17,717 nt of DNA from Clostridiales bacterium UBA1701 (GCA_002320035.1 DCJL01000039.1:44091-61807); one strand, 5' to 3'; shown: positions 1 to 7,955, numbered from the stretch's first letter. Notes: a model not told the origin generated them from the sequence alone. Program-made: numbers and translations.

Positions 1-5
1 GCGCA

Positions 6-36
6 GTCAAAAAAGTCCGGCATGGACTTTTTTGAC
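6..36. terminator. Perfect 13-bp inverted repeat, likely terminator of the gene upstream of the window
   Basis: GTCAAAAAAGTCC and its exact reverse complement flank a 5-nt loop (GGCAT). The A-run on the left arm and the T-run on the right arm make it usable as a Rho-independent terminator in both directions. It probably ends a gene lying left of the window. The right arm also contains TTGACA (32-37), which could double as a -35 box for the next gene, but no convincing -10 follows at 17 bp. Confidence 0.6.
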
Positions 37-129
37 AAGCTGATATAGTCGTTATCAATAACAAACCAAAGAAAATTGCCGCGGCCTTTCCGGTATTCAC
101 GGCGGTTATTCGTGGAGGTGCTGAAAGGA

Positions 130-1467
130 ATGGAAGACAGGATGAAAGCCGCCCCCGGCAGGCAGAGCGGCGCAAAAAAATATTTCCATGATTTGTTTGA
201 CCTCAGGGGCGATATGATGGGTTATGAGGCACTGGATGAGATGATGGAGGAAAACACCCACATCTACGGTTCCAATATGTGGATACTCATTATGGCGATA
301 CTGATTGCCTCTATTGGCCTGAATGTCAACTCCACGGCGGTGATCATCGGCGCTATGCTCGTGTCGCCGCTGATGAGCGGGATATTGACTATGGGCTATT
401 CTCTGGCGATCTGCGATTTGACCATGATGCGCCGGGCTGCCGCCCGCTTCGGTACCCAGGTGATGATCAGTCTTATCACCTCCACGGTCTATTTTTGCCT
501 GACACCTCTGGATGCGCCCACCAGTGAAATGCTTGCCCGCACCACGCCCACGATCTGGGATGTGCTGATCGCGCTCTTCGGCGGCCTGGCAGGAGGGATT
601 GGAAACACCCGGGAGAAAAAAGGCAACGTCATTCCCGGCGTGGCAATCGCGACGGCGCTAATGCCGCCGCTGTGTACTGCCGGATACGGTATCGCCACTT
701 TGCAGCCGCGGTTTATACTTGGGGCGTTTTATCTGTTCGCGATAAATACCTTGTTTATTGCGCTGGCTGCGGCGGCTGTCACAAAGCTGCTTCGGGTTCC
801 TGCCCGTCGCAGTCTCAGCGGCAGTGACCAGCGCAGGCTGCACCGTATCGTGAGGACCATAACCGTGATCACCGTGATACCCAGTCTCGTTCTGGGGGCA
901 GTCACGGTGTACAGCTCAGTGCTGGATGCCGGGATTGACAGATATCTGAAAAACGAAATGGTGTTTGCCGACGCCCAGGTGGTTCAGAGCAGCGCCGATA
1001 AAATCGACAGAGTGATATCTGTTTCCCTTGTTGGCACGCCCATCTCGGACGAAAAGATTGCCGGGCTCGAAAGCCTCCTCGGCAGCTACGGGCTGGGGGA
1101 TTACAGCCTGCATGTGGTGCAGAACAGGAGCATACAGGGGGAGAATACAGATAAAGTTACCATTGCCGTCCAGGAAAATACCATAAACCAATTGCAGCAG
1201 CTTCTTGACCGGCAGGAGCAGCGGATAGAGGAGCTGGAGAGCAGCGGTGCGGCCGAAACGGATTGGGCCGGGCTTGCCGCCTCCGCCCCCGATATTTTTA
1301 ACTGGCTCAGCGGCTGCGCCTGCGGGCCTGTGTACGGCGGGGAAGAGGAGTACGCGCTGATGACGGCGTCCAGCTCAAAAGCCATGACCGAAGAGGAAAC
1401 GCAGATCATAGTAAACTGGCTGCGTACTGCAAGCGGCATGGACCGGGCCGAGCTTATCGTTAAATAA
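130..1467 (+). CDS. DUF389 family integral membrane protein
   Basis: A polytopic membrane protein of the DUF389 family, whose function is not established. The membrane half (about residues 48-260) has hydrophobic segments starting at WILIMAILIASIGLNVN, with the family-like stretches GAMLVSPLMSG and NVIPGVAIATALMPPLC followed by GYGIA. A soluble C-terminal part (about 300-445) follows the last helix and includes a Glu/Gln-rich, probably coiled segment. I chose the ATG at 130 because GGAGG (114-118) lies in front of it; the frame is also open from a TTG at 76, but that start has no ribosome binding site. It stands alone between two terminator-like hairpins and so is probably monocistronic. The family call is fairly secure and the role is unknown. 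Confidence 0.8.
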   Translation: MEDRMKAAPGRQSGAKKYFHDLFDLRGDMMGYEALDEMMEENTHIYGSNMWILIMAILIASIGLNVNSTAVIIGAMLVSPLMSGILTMGYSLAICDLTMMRRAAARFGTQVMISLITSTVYFCLTPLDAPTSEMLARTTPTIWDVLIALFGGLAGGIGNTREKKGNVIPGVAIATALMPPLCTAGYGIATLQPRFILGAFYLFAINTLFIALAAAAVTKLLRVPARRSLSGSDQRRLHRIVRTITVITVIPSLVLGAVTVYSSVLDAGIDRYLKNEMVFADAQVVQSSADKIDRVISVSLVGTPISDEKIAGLESLLGSYGLGDYSLHVVQNRSIQGENTDKVTIAVQENTINQLQQLLDRQEQRIEELESSGAAETDWAGLAASAPDIFNWLSGCACGPVYGGEEEYALMTASSSKAMTEEETQIIVNWLRTASGMDRAELIVK

Positions 1468-1513
1468 AACGCCGCAGTTCTCCCGCTCATCATACGGTGA
1501 AACAGGCATATAA

Positions 1514-1546
1514 AAGCCCGGCCCGGTGCAAAACCGGGCCGGGCTT
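1514..1546. terminator. 14-bp perfect GC-rich hairpin after the DUF389 gene
   Basis: AAGCCCGGCCCGGT pairs perfectly with ACCGGGCCGGGCTT across a 5-nt loop, 46 bp after the stop codon. The stability suits a terminator, but only a short TT follows, so it may act as a Rho-independent terminator of low efficiency or as an RNA-stabilising end. Confidence 0.6.
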
Positions 1547-1553
1547 CGGGCTG

Positions 1554-1765
1554 TTGACAAAATTCTTATCAGAGGAAAAGCGGGAGGAAATAAAAAGAAG
1601 ACCAAGCGAAAAGCTTGATCCTCTGGTGCGAGTGTTCATAACGGACTTGATTAAAACGTGGTAATTCCGGCAGTTGACACACATATTCCCAACTTTTTCA
1701 TCGGCACATTCGATTTCTCGGAAGCCTTGATCTACAATGGACTCAAAGGAGGTCGAATGATATGA
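1554..1765 (+). pseudogene. Two short unassigned coding fragments upstream of the TnpV module
   Basis: Frame 1554-1664 reads a charged 36-residue peptide containing SEEKREEIKRRPSEKLDPLV and ending LIKTW. A second frame, 1655-1765, reads VVIPAVDTHIPNFF then FDFSEALIYNGLKGGRMI. It stops in an ATGA overlap with the next small ORF, the spacing of a coupled operon. Neither has a credible start codon and I recognise no family. I interpret both as 3' remnants of integrative-element genes because of their position in front of two decayed small ORFs and TnpV. Coding status is uncertain. Confidence 0.3.
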
Positions 1766-1924
1766 GAACGGACAAAAGATTTCTGTATCTAGCCGAACCA
1801 GAATGGAGGGTAATGCTGCTTGCGTTGAACAGAATGCGCAGCAAGCTGATTGCTCAGCAAGCTGATTGCTCAGGGCAGATACACCGATGTGATCGATGAG
1901 ATCATCATGAAGATGGTGGGATAA
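1762..1924 (+). pseudogene. Small integrative-element ORF broken by a 16-bp tandem duplication
   Basis: The ATG at 1762 starts MRTDKRFLYLAEPEW and, after the break, the original frame would read RMRSKLIAQGRYTDVIDEI to a TAA at 1922-1924 (48 residues). A perfect tandem copy of 16 bp (1839-1854 and 1855-1870) shifts the frame, so the actual product ends at TGA 1897-1899 after 45 residues with an unrelated tail. Small proteins of this shape, with a Q/EGRYTDxxDE motif, are commonly encoded directly upstream of TnpV in clostridial elements; their function is unknown. AAGGAGG (1746-1752) precedes the start. The repair by removing one repeat copy is visible directly in the sequence. Confidence 0.65.
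1839..1870 (+). repeat. 16-bp perfect tandem duplication
   Basis: CAGCAAGCTGATTGCT occurs twice back to back (1839-1854, 1855-1870), and CAG follows again. It is a replication-slippage type duplication within the small ORF and is the cause of its frameshift. Confidence 0.95.
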
Positions 1925-1955
1925 GGAGACCAAGACGGAACGATACAAAACCGAT

Positions 1956-2309
1956 ATGCAGACTGATCTGCAATATGAACTGCAAGGCGACTACTATGTG
2001 ATTGCCGGAGAAAGTGAGGATGAGCGGCCGCCTGTTGGCATCTGGGGTCAGCGGCACCTACAGTGGCTGAAGCAAAACCGGCGCGTCACATATACCAATC
2101 TTCTGACCGCGGGCAGGCAGAACGCTTACCTGCGAAATATTGATACCCAGGCCAACGAACAGCTTGAGCTGCTGATCCAGCAAATGGCGGAAGCTGAGGG
2201 CGTTACCGAGCGCCTGAAAGCTGAGAATCAGATGAAATGGGTAAGACAAATGAGCAGCATCCGGGCCAGAGCGGAAGCAGTTATAAACAGTGAGTTGATT
2301 TGGTGTTGA
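1956..2309 (+). CDS. tnpV: TnpV-like transposon-encoded protein
   Basis: 117 residues resembling the TnpV family of Tn4451-type and related clostridial integrative elements, whose function is not known. Seen here are the family hallmarks PVGIWGQRHLQWLK, NRRVTYTNLLTAGR (about 27-53) and a helical C-terminal part with AEGVTERLKAENQMKWVRQM. The length is normal. The ATG at 1956 has no good ribosome binding site. AAGGAG at 1923-1928 lies just before an in-frame AAG ACG GAA (1932 on), so the native start may have been an ATG that decayed to AAG, leaving the downstream ATG. It sits between two broken small ORFs, so the module is probably no longer functional. Confidence 0.75.
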   Translation: MQTDLQYELQGDYYVIAGESEDERPPVGIWGQRHLQWLKQNRRVTYTNLLTAGRQNAYLRNIDTQANEQLELLIQQMAEAEGVTERLKAENQMKWVRQMSSIRARAEAVINSELIWC

Positions 2310-2321
2310 GGGGGTGATGAA

Positions 2322-2449
2322 ATGCAGGTATTAGAAGATCTCTATGTTGGCGAAATTCGACCCATTGCGAGACGTTCTGTTATGCTTTCAAACTCGGCGC
2401 AAAAATCATGCTGGATGTGCTGACAGATAGTACAATGAAGCAGATATAA
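2322..2449 (+). pseudogene. Internally deleted, frameshifted small ORF (DUF6809-like remnant)
   Basis: The ATG at 2322, after GGGGGTGA, opens MQVLEDLYVGEIRPIARR and then leaves frame, stopping at 2421-2423. From about 2378 another frame reads CYAFKLGAKIMLDVLTDST to TAA 2447-2449. These two pieces look like the N-terminal (xxLEELYxGxIRP) and C-terminal (FxYGFRLGAxMM) ends of a roughly 90-residue small protein family found next to TnpV, with the middle deleted and the frame shifted. The family name is from memory and only moderately sure. Confidence 0.5.
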
Positions 2450-2602
2450 AATTGTAGGGCCGGGGGTGACTGTAGTCAATCACTCCCAGCCTGTTGTGCA
2501 TTATTCTTAAACAACCATTCGGATAAGGTTGTCAATTCAAGTTTTGATCGAAACAATAATGAAGAGGAGAATTTAATAATTCTTTGGATCACATAAAAAG
2601 GG

Positions 2603-2631
2603 ACGGCAGGACTTTCGGGTCCTGCTGTTTT
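2603..2631 (+). terminator. Rho-independent terminator-like hairpin in the 2450-2778 gap
   Basis: GACGGCAGGAC pairs with GTCCTGCTG (one G-T pair) over a TTTCGG loop and is followed by TTTTG. It would end transcription from the decayed element before the sugar operon. The rest of the gap from 2450 to 2778 holds another weak hairpin (2462-2487, GGGGGTGA/TCACTCCC) and no gene that I can support. Confidence 0.55.
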
Positions 2632-2778
2632 GTGTTGTATCAGTTCCGGATGTTTTCTCTGATGTGAAATGATAAAATTACAAGGCGAAGCCAAAACTGC
2701 ATAAGCAAAACAGCCAATAAAAGAAAGAAAAATGAAATAATTTAATCGGTCAGCAGGGCAAAACGCACAAAATTACAG

Positions 2779-2807
2779 TTGACAAAGAAACGCTACAGTG
2801 TTAAATT
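2779..2807 (+). promoter_or_regulatory. Sigma-A type promoter of the sugar operon
   Basis: TTGACA (2779-2784), a 17-bp spacer, then TAAATT (2802-2807) as -10. It lies 46 bp upstream of the regulator's ATG. The consensus -35 and ideal spacing make it the best promoter in the left half. Confidence 0.7.
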
Positions 2808-2829
2808 AAAAGCGAAGATGATAAATTAA
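2802..2829 (+). promoter_or_regulatory. Direct repeat over the -10 box and leader, candidate DeoR operator
   Basis: TAAATTAA occurs at 2802-2809 and again at 2822-2829, exactly 20 bp apart, close to two helical turns. The first copy overlaps the -10 box. DeoR-family repressors often bind repeated sites at their own promoter, so this is a candidate autoregulatory operator. The sites are AT-rich and short, so chance is possible. Confidence 0.3.
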
Positions 2830-2853
2830 CAAATCAAGTGAGGAGTTCTCAAA

Positions 2854-3618
2854 ATGCTGGATGCAACGCTGCGAAGAAAAATGATCATGGAGAAGTTGGA
2901 AGCTGAGGGAAATATCCGCGTCTCCCAGTTGGCCGAGGCATGCGGCACCTCCGACATGACGATTCGACGGGATCTTGCGAAGCTGGAGGATACGGGATAT
3001 CTGAGAATCAACCGCGGCCTTGTCTCGCTGAATACGGGAAGCTCCGTTGAGGTGAGCAGCTCCGTCAAAGCCCACCGGGCAACTGAGCAGAAAAAGAGGA
3101 TCGCCAAAGCGGCGGCAGCTCAGATCCAGCCGGGAAGTTCTGTTTACCTGGATTGCGGCACGACGGTGAAGGAACTGGCCATGGAGCTGGCAAACATCAA
3201 AAAGCTCACCGTTTACACCAACTCTCTTCTGGCGTGCAACGTGCTCTGCAATTACCCCAATGTGGAGCTGCACGTGCTCCCGGGCCGCTTTTCTGAGGTC
3301 TCCATGGGCGCTCTGGATACGACGACCCTGCAAATGCTCCAGCACCTTCGCTTTGATGTGGCGGTTCTCGGCGCTGAGGCGGTTGATCCCCGGGTGGGCT
3401 TTATGGTCCCGGAGGAGGATGACTGCAGCTGCAAGCAAATTGTGATGGATAATTCTCAAAAGACTTTGGTCCTTGCAGACAGCAGCAAGATCTTCCAAAC
3501 CTCCCGCTGCATCTATGCGCAGCCGCGAGAGGTGGATCTGTTGATTACGGACAGCAGATGCAGCAGCGAGGCAAAAAAGCAGTTCGCTCAGGCAGAGCTG
3601 CAGCTGCTGACCGTGTAA
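2854..3618 (+). CDS. DeoR family transcriptional regulator
   Basis: 254 residues, the usual length for the DeoR family. An N-terminal winged helix-turn-helix (about 5-60) contains VSQLAEACGTSDMTIRRDL, the typical DeoR recognition helix. The C-terminal DeoRC sensor domain (about 75-235) has the phosphosugar-binding signatures YLDCGTTVKELA, VYTNSL and QKTLVLADSSK. GAGGAG lies 8-12 bp before the ATG. It is the first gene of the operon, 31 bp ahead of the binding protein. DeoR proteins of this type usually repress sugar operons and are released by a sugar phosphate, so the likely inducer is the product of the downstream kinase (inference). Confidence 0.9.
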   Translation: MLDATLRRKMIMEKLEAEGNIRVSQLAEACGTSDMTIRRDLAKLEDTGYLRINRGLVSLNTGSSVEVSSSVKAHRATEQKKRIAKAAAAQIQPGSSVYLDCGTTVKELAMELANIKKLTVYTNSLLACNVLCNYPNVELHVLPGRFSEVSMGALDTTTLQMLQHLRFDVAVLGAEAVDPRVGFMVPEEDDCSCKQIVMDNSQKTLVLADSSKIFQTSRCIYAQPREVDLLITDSRCSSEAKKQFAQAELQLLTV

Positions 3619-3649
3619 TAACAACCATAAAAATCAAGGAGGAACCAAA

Positions 3650-4969
3650 ATGAAAAGCAAGACCAAGAGAGGCCTGGGCCTCGTGCTGGTGCTGTGTCTC
3701 GCCATGACCCTGCTGGCGGGCTGCGGCAGCAGCGGACAGACCGCGTCCGCGCCTGCGGCAAACGACAGCGCACCTGCGGCGTCCGGCGACGTAGTAACGA
3801 TCCGCGTCATGAGCAGCGACGACTTCGCCGGCTTCCGCACCAGCGTTATCAAAGAATTTGAGGACGCAAACCCCGGCATCAAGATCGACTTCCAGTCTGT
3901 GGGCTATGATGCCCTGCACCAGAAGGAAGTTACCGCTCTTGCCGCCGGCTCCGACACTTATGATATCGTGGATGTGGACTGCATCTGGACTCCGGAGTAT
4001 GTGACCAACGGCTACATTGTGTGCGTGGACGACCGTCTTACTGACGAGATGAAGACCGGTATTGCCCCTGTCGCCATGGATACGCTGGCTTATGAGGGCA
4101 AAATCTACGGCCTGCCCATGTTCAACGACCTGTTCTTCATGTTCTACAACAAGGACATTCTGGGCAAGGCTGGTCTCGACGCGCCTCCCGCCACCTGGGA
4201 TGAGTTCACCGCTGCCTGCAACAAGATGCAGGAAGACGGCCTGATCGACTACGGCTCTGCCTGGGGCTGGGCGCAGGCAGAGGGCCTGATCTGCTACTAT
4301 ATGACCTTCCTCAAGGGTTACGGCGGATCCCTGGTGGACGATAATCACAACCCCACCGTGAACACCCCGGAGAATGTGGCCGCCCTGCAGTACATGGTGG
4401 ACTCCCTGTATGACTCGAAAATTTCCGCCCCCGCCTCTGTCACCTCTGACGACCGTATGGCCATCGACCTGTTCAGCCAGGGCAAGACTCCCTTTGTCAT
4501 CAACTGGAGCTTTGCCTGGAGCGTGTTCAACGATCCCGAACAGTCTGCTGTCGCCGACAAGGTCGGCGTGATGCTGGTGCCCGGCACGAACGGCATCAAG
4601 AGTGCCACCTGCGCCGGCTCCATGGGCCTGTCCATCACCTCTACCTGCCAGCACAAGGACGAAGCCTGGAAGTTCATCGAGTTCCTGGCCAGCAAGGAGA
4701 TCCAGAAGCGGCAGGCCATTGAGGCCGGTGCCCTGCCCATCTGGGAAGAACTGTATTCCGATCCCGAACTGATCGAGCAGCATCCCGCGCTCAAGGAGAT
4801 GCTGGAGCAGGTGGGCTATGCCTACAACCGTCCGTCCCTCGTTTGGTACAACGAGTTCTCCGACGCCCTCCAGGTGGAAGTGCAGAATGCGCTGACCCAG
4901 AGCAAGACCCCGCAGCAGGCGCTGGACGACGCCCAGGCCAAGGCCTTGGAGATCCAGAAAAAGTACTGA
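3650..4969 (+). CDS. ABC sugar transporter substrate-binding lipoprotein
   Basis: 439 residues of the family-1 extracellular solute-binding protein type (MalE/UgpB-like). The N-terminus is a lipoprotein signal: MKSKTKRG, a hydrophobic core, then lipobox LLAGC with Cys25 as the lipidated residue, followed by a Ser/Ala/Pro-rich linker. The mature domain starts near VVTIRVMSSDDFAGFR and contains the family-typical ITSTCQHKDEAWKFIEFL region. AAGGAGGAACC provides a strong ribosome binding site. It is anchored outside the membrane and delivers substrate to the two permeases downstream. The substrate is not deducible from sequence alone; the operon suggests a glycated amino acid or amino sugar. Confidence 0.9.
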   Translation: MKSKTKRGLGLVLVLCLAMTLLAGCGSSGQTASAPAANDSAPAASGDVVTIRVMSSDDFAGFRTSVIKEFEDANPGIKIDFQSVGYDALHQKEVTALAAGSDTYDIVDVDCIWTPEYVTNGYIVCVDDRLTDEMKTGIAPVAMDTLAYEGKIYGLPMFNDLFFMFYNKDILGKAGLDAPPATWDEFTAACNKMQEDGLIDYGSAWGWAQAEGLICYYMTFLKGYGGSLVDDNHNPTVNTPENVAALQYMVDSLYDSKISAPASVTSDDRMAIDLFSQGKTPFVINWSFAWSVFNDPEQSAVADKVGVMLVPGTNGIKSATCAGSMGLSITSTCQHKDEAWKFIEFLASKEIQKRQAIEAGALPIWEELYSDPELIEQHPALKEMLEQVGYAYNRPSLVWYNEFSDALQVEVQNALTQSKTPQQALDDAQAKALEIQKKY

Positions 4970-4991
4970 TTTCCTCTTTTAACAAACCCAT

Positions 4992-5017
4992 GCGGTGGGA
5001 GCTTTGGCTCCCGCCGC
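4992..5017 (+). promoter_or_regulatory. Intercistronic hairpin between binding protein and permease genes
   Basis: GCGGTGGGAGC pairs with GCTCCCGCCGC (11 bp, one G-T) over a TTTG loop and is not followed by a T-run, so it is unlikely to be a full terminator. In ABC operons such hairpins after the binding-protein gene protect the upstream mRNA segment and raise binding-protein levels above permease levels. Here it occupies the only sizeable gap (108 bp) between structural genes of the operon. Confidence 0.6.
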
Positions 5018-5077
5018 GGCAATAAAAACAGATCATCGCCGTTTCCCTCTGAGCGTAAAAATGAGAGGTGCTCCACC

Positions 5078-5974
5078 ATGATCAAGAAAACTACCGGCCG
5101 CAGAGGCCTGGACATGGGTGTGAATCCCTATTTGTATATTGCTCCGGCACTGATTGCGCTGGCCGTGGTGGTACTGTTGCCGCTGCTGTACGCCTTCTTC
5201 CTGAGCTTGCAGAAAACGCAGGGCCTGAAGGGGACATTTGTGGGCCTGGCAAACTACGCCGCAATTTTGAAAGAAGAATACTTCTGGCAGTCTACCGGGC
5301 GAACGGCCTACTTTACCGTGGTCTCGGTGGGGATGGAATTCATTCTGGGCATGCTGGTAGCACTGCTCTTGAATGAAAAATTCCGCTGGCGCGGAATTGC
5401 CCGTGCCATGCTGATCCTGCCCTGGGCCCTGCCTACCGTTGTCAACGGTGTCCTGTGGGCGTGGATCTTCAACTCCAGCTACGGCTCCCTCAATGGCCTG
5501 CTCTCCCAGATGGGGATCATCCACAAGTATGTTAACTGGCTGGGCGAGTCCCGACTCGCTATGAACTGTGTGATTTTTGCCGACGTCTGGAAAAACTACG
5601 CCATGATCGCACTGATCCTGCTGGCCGGACTGCAGACCATTCCCGGCGATTACTATGAAGCCGCAAAGATCGACGGGGCAAATGCCGTGCAGCGTTTTTT
5701 CAGAATTACCTTCCCCCTGTTGAGGCCTTCCATTCTCGTCTGCCTGGTTTTGCGGACGATGGAAGCCTTCAAGGTCTTTGACATTGTTTATACGATGACT
5801 AAGGGCGGCCCCGCCAACGGCACCCAGGTCATTTCTTACTACACCTATCAGACCACCTTCCAGTACAGCCAGTTCGGCCCCGGCGCCGCGCTCTCCTACC
5901 TGGTGAGCCTGTTCATCCTGCTGATGGCCCTGGTTTATATCCGTCTGATTACCGGAAAGGGGAATGCAGCATGA
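5078..5974 (+). CDS. ABC sugar transporter permease, MalF/UgpA type
   Basis: 298 residues with about six membrane helices, the first at YIAPALIALAVVVLLPLLYA and the last near FGPGAALSYLVSLFILLMAL. The EAA loop that docks the ATPase is present as YYEAAKIDGANAVQRFFRI (about 189-207). The C-terminal KVFDIVYTMTKGGPANGT is typical of family-1 carbohydrate permeases. The ATG at 5078 follows GAGAGGTG. It overlaps the second permease by ATGA, indicating translational coupling. It forms the inner-membrane channel with the next gene product. Confidence 0.9.
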   Translation: MIKKTTGRRGLDMGVNPYLYIAPALIALAVVVLLPLLYAFFLSLQKTQGLKGTFVGLANYAAILKEEYFWQSTGRTAYFTVVSVGMEFILGMLVALLLNEKFRWRGIARAMLILPWALPTVVNGVLWAWIFNSSYGSLNGLLSQMGIIHKYVNWLGESRLAMNCVIFADVWKNYAMIALILLAGLQTIPGDYYEAAKIDGANAVQRFFRITFPLLRPSILVCLVLRTMEAFKVFDIVYTMTKGGPANGTQVISYYTYQTTFQYSQFGPGAALSYLVSLFILLMALVYIRLITGKGNAA

Positions 5975-6834
5975 GACGGGAAGAAAAACGCAAACGGATC
6001 CTCATCAACATCTTTGCGATCCTGCTGATGATCTATATCATCATCCCCTTTGTCTGGCTGTTCATCTCCTCCATCTCCCCAAAGGTGGAGCTGATCGCAA
6101 CGCCGCCCCATTGGATTCCGGAAAAGCCCTCCTTCAACAATTATCTGAAGCTCATGGGCTTGCAGCAGGCCTCCATCAGCACTGGCGAAATCCCGCCCTT
6201 TCCCACCGCCATGCGCAATAGCATCGTGGTGGCGGTCTGTTCCACCTTCTTGAGCGTGCTGATTGGTATCTTCACGGCCTATGCCTTTGCCCGTTTGGAG
6301 TTTCGCGGGAAGAACGCCATGATGCTCAGCGTTATCGCCCTGCGCATGCTGCCGGAAATTGCCCTGGTCCTGCCCCTGTATATGATCATGCAGAAGCTGC
6401 ACATGTCCGACTCCAAGGTCTTTCTGACGCTGGTTTACATGTCCTTCGTGCTGCCTTTCGTGATCTGGATGCTTCGCTCGTATTTTGAGAGCATTCCGGT
6501 ATCGTTGGAGGAATCCGCGCTGATCGACGGGGCCAACCGCTTCACGATCATTTGGAAGATCGTGTTCCCACTGGCGTTGCCCGGGGTGATCACCACCTGC
6601 ATTTTCTGCCTGCTGACCTGCTGGGATGAGTTCCTGTTCTCCCTGATCTTCACCACCAGCTACAACGCCAAGACTGTCACGGTGGCCATCTCCGAGTTTA
6701 CTACCCGGCATATGATCGACTACGGCCTGATGATGGCGGGCGGTATGCTGGCGTCCCTGCCGCCGATTCTGTTTGCGCTGCTCATGCAGAAGTATGTGGT
6801 CAACGGCCTGACGGAAGGCTCGGTCAAGGAATGA
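5971..6834 (+). CDS. ABC sugar transporter permease, MalG/UgpE type
   Basis: 287 residues and six predicted helices, starting with ILINIFAILLMIYIIIPFVW. The EAA loop reads LEESALIDGANRFTIIWKI (about 177-195). The length and topology match the second permease of carbohydrate importers. It is coupled by ATGA overlaps to the genes on both sides. No ATP-binding subunit is encoded in the operon. In many Firmicutes such importers share a housekeeping MsmX-like ATPase encoded elsewhere, which is the likely arrangement here. Confidence 0.9.
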   Translation: MRREEKRKRILINIFAILLMIYIIIPFVWLFISSISPKVELIATPPHWIPEKPSFNNYLKLMGLQQASISTGEIPPFPTAMRNSIVVAVCSTFLSVLIGIFTAYAFARLEFRGKNAMMLSVIALRMLPEIALVLPLYMIMQKLHMSDSKVFLTLVYMSFVLPFVIWMLRSYFESIPVSLEESALIDGANRFTIIWKIVFPLALPGVITTCIFCLLTCWDEFLFSLIFTTSYNAKTVTVAISEFTTRHMIDYGLMMAGGMLASLPPILFALLMQKYVVNGLTEGSVKE

Positions 6835-7955
6835 GCGCTATGGAAGAAGCCAGAATCGACAGAAAGGCCATTGCGCGGGCCTTAAAGGATTATGCGGCGA
6901 GCGCCGCAGTGCGTCCGGTGCTGATCGGCTTTGACGGCTATGTGGACAAGCTGGTCAAGCCCAGGATCTGTCAGGAGGCTGATGTGTATTATACCTCCGT
7001 GCGGGAGTTCGCCATGCGCCTGCTGGATCTGGGCGGCACGAGTTCGGACATCGCGGTAAAGTCGATGTTTGAGAAGATCGGCGGCAATGGCCCCTTGTTG
7101 GCTGAAGCATTGGCGGAAAAGGATGCCGTGTGCAGCTGCATCGGCGCCATGGGTATTCCGGAACTGTCAGCACCCTACAGGCCGCTTTCCAATAAAGTGC
7201 GGCTATATTCCGTCGCGGAGTGTGCCGACTCCTATGCTCTGGAGTTCCCGGACGGGAAGATCATGCTGGGAGACACCGAGAGCTTCAACAGCATCGATTG
7301 GCAGACGCTTCAAAGCCGGATCGGACAAGAGAAATTGCTCATGCTCTTCCAGGAAGCACAGCTTCTGTGCTTTGCCAACTGGAGCGGACTGCCCAAGGCC
7401 ACGGATCTGCTGCAGGGGATTCTGCGAGACGTTTGCCCGGCTTTGTCCTGTGAAAGAACCCGCAGTGTTCTCTTTGACCTTGCCGATCCGACCGGGAAGA
7501 GCGATGCTCAGTTTGTGGAGCTGTTTGCGGCACTGGAGGCCCTGGCCCCGTTCTATGAACGGATCGTGGGGCTCAACCCCAAGGAGTGCCTGCAAGTGTA
7601 CAATCATTATACCCACAGCGAAGAAAGAGAATTTTCGGCAGAGATGTTGGAGGAACTGCTTCAGACCTTCCCTGCCGATGAGATCGTGATCCACGATGCG
7701 GGCTGCGCCTATGTCGGGCGGAAGGGCGAACCGGCGCGGAAGGTCACGGGCCGCTTCCTCACGAATCCCCGCATTTCGGTGGGGGCTGGGGACAATTTCA
7801 ATTCCGGCTACTGTCTGGGAAAGCTCTGCGCTCTGCCGGGTGAAGCCTGCGCCGCGCTGGGTAACGAAGCGGCGGTGGGATTTATGGAACGGGAACGGCC
7901 GATGACGCGGATGGAATTACTGGAAGCTTTTGAAGAACAGGAGACAATAGCATGA
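6831..7955 (+). CDS. PfkB-family carbohydrate kinase, long divergent form
   Basis: 374 residues, longer than the usual 280-330 of PfkB (ribokinase-fold) kinases. The N-terminus has VLIGFDGYVDKLV and later EKIGGNGPLLAEALA, a family-like substrate-binding glycine region. The C-terminal signature SVGAGDNFNSGY (about 316-327) carries the catalytic-base Asp321 and the anion hole. It probably phosphorylates the imported sugar using ATP in the cytoplasm. The ATGA overlaps with the permease and the SIS gene place its product directly between transport and the SIS enzyme. In the B. subtilis frl operon a PfkB kinase phosphorylates fructoselysine in the same position of the pathway. The substrate assignment is inference. 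Confidence 0.8.
   Translation: MSAMEEARIDRKAIARALKDYAASAAVRPVLIGFDGYVDKLVKPRICQEADVYYTSVREFAMRLLDLGGTSSDIAVKSMFEKIGGNGPLLAEALAEKDAVCSCIGAMGIPELSAPYRPLSNKVRLYSVAECADSYALEFPDGKIMLGDTESFNSIDWQTLQSRIGQEKLLMLFQEAQLLCFANWSGLPKATDLLQGILRDVCPALSCERTRSVLFDLADPTGKSDAQFVELFAALEALAPFYERIVGLNPKECLQVYNHYTHSEEREFSAEMLEELLQTFPADEIVIHDAGCAYVGRKGEPARKVTGRFLTNPRISVGAGDNFNSGYCLGKLCALPGEACAALGNEAAVGFMERERPMTRMELLEAFEEQETIA

Noticed and set aside
76..129. TTG start for the DUF389 protein
   Set aside because: No binding site; GGAGG at 114-118 supports the ATG at 130.
3545..4783. 412-residue open frame on the minus strand across the regulator and binding-protein genes
   Set aside because: Low-complexity His/Val/Gly-rich translation, no ribosome binding site, antisense to two clearly recognised genes; a by-product of high-GC third positions.
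5935..6711. 258-residue minus-strand frame over the second permease
   Set aside because: Composition rich in His, Gln, Asp and Gly with no family features, fully antisense to a recognised permease.
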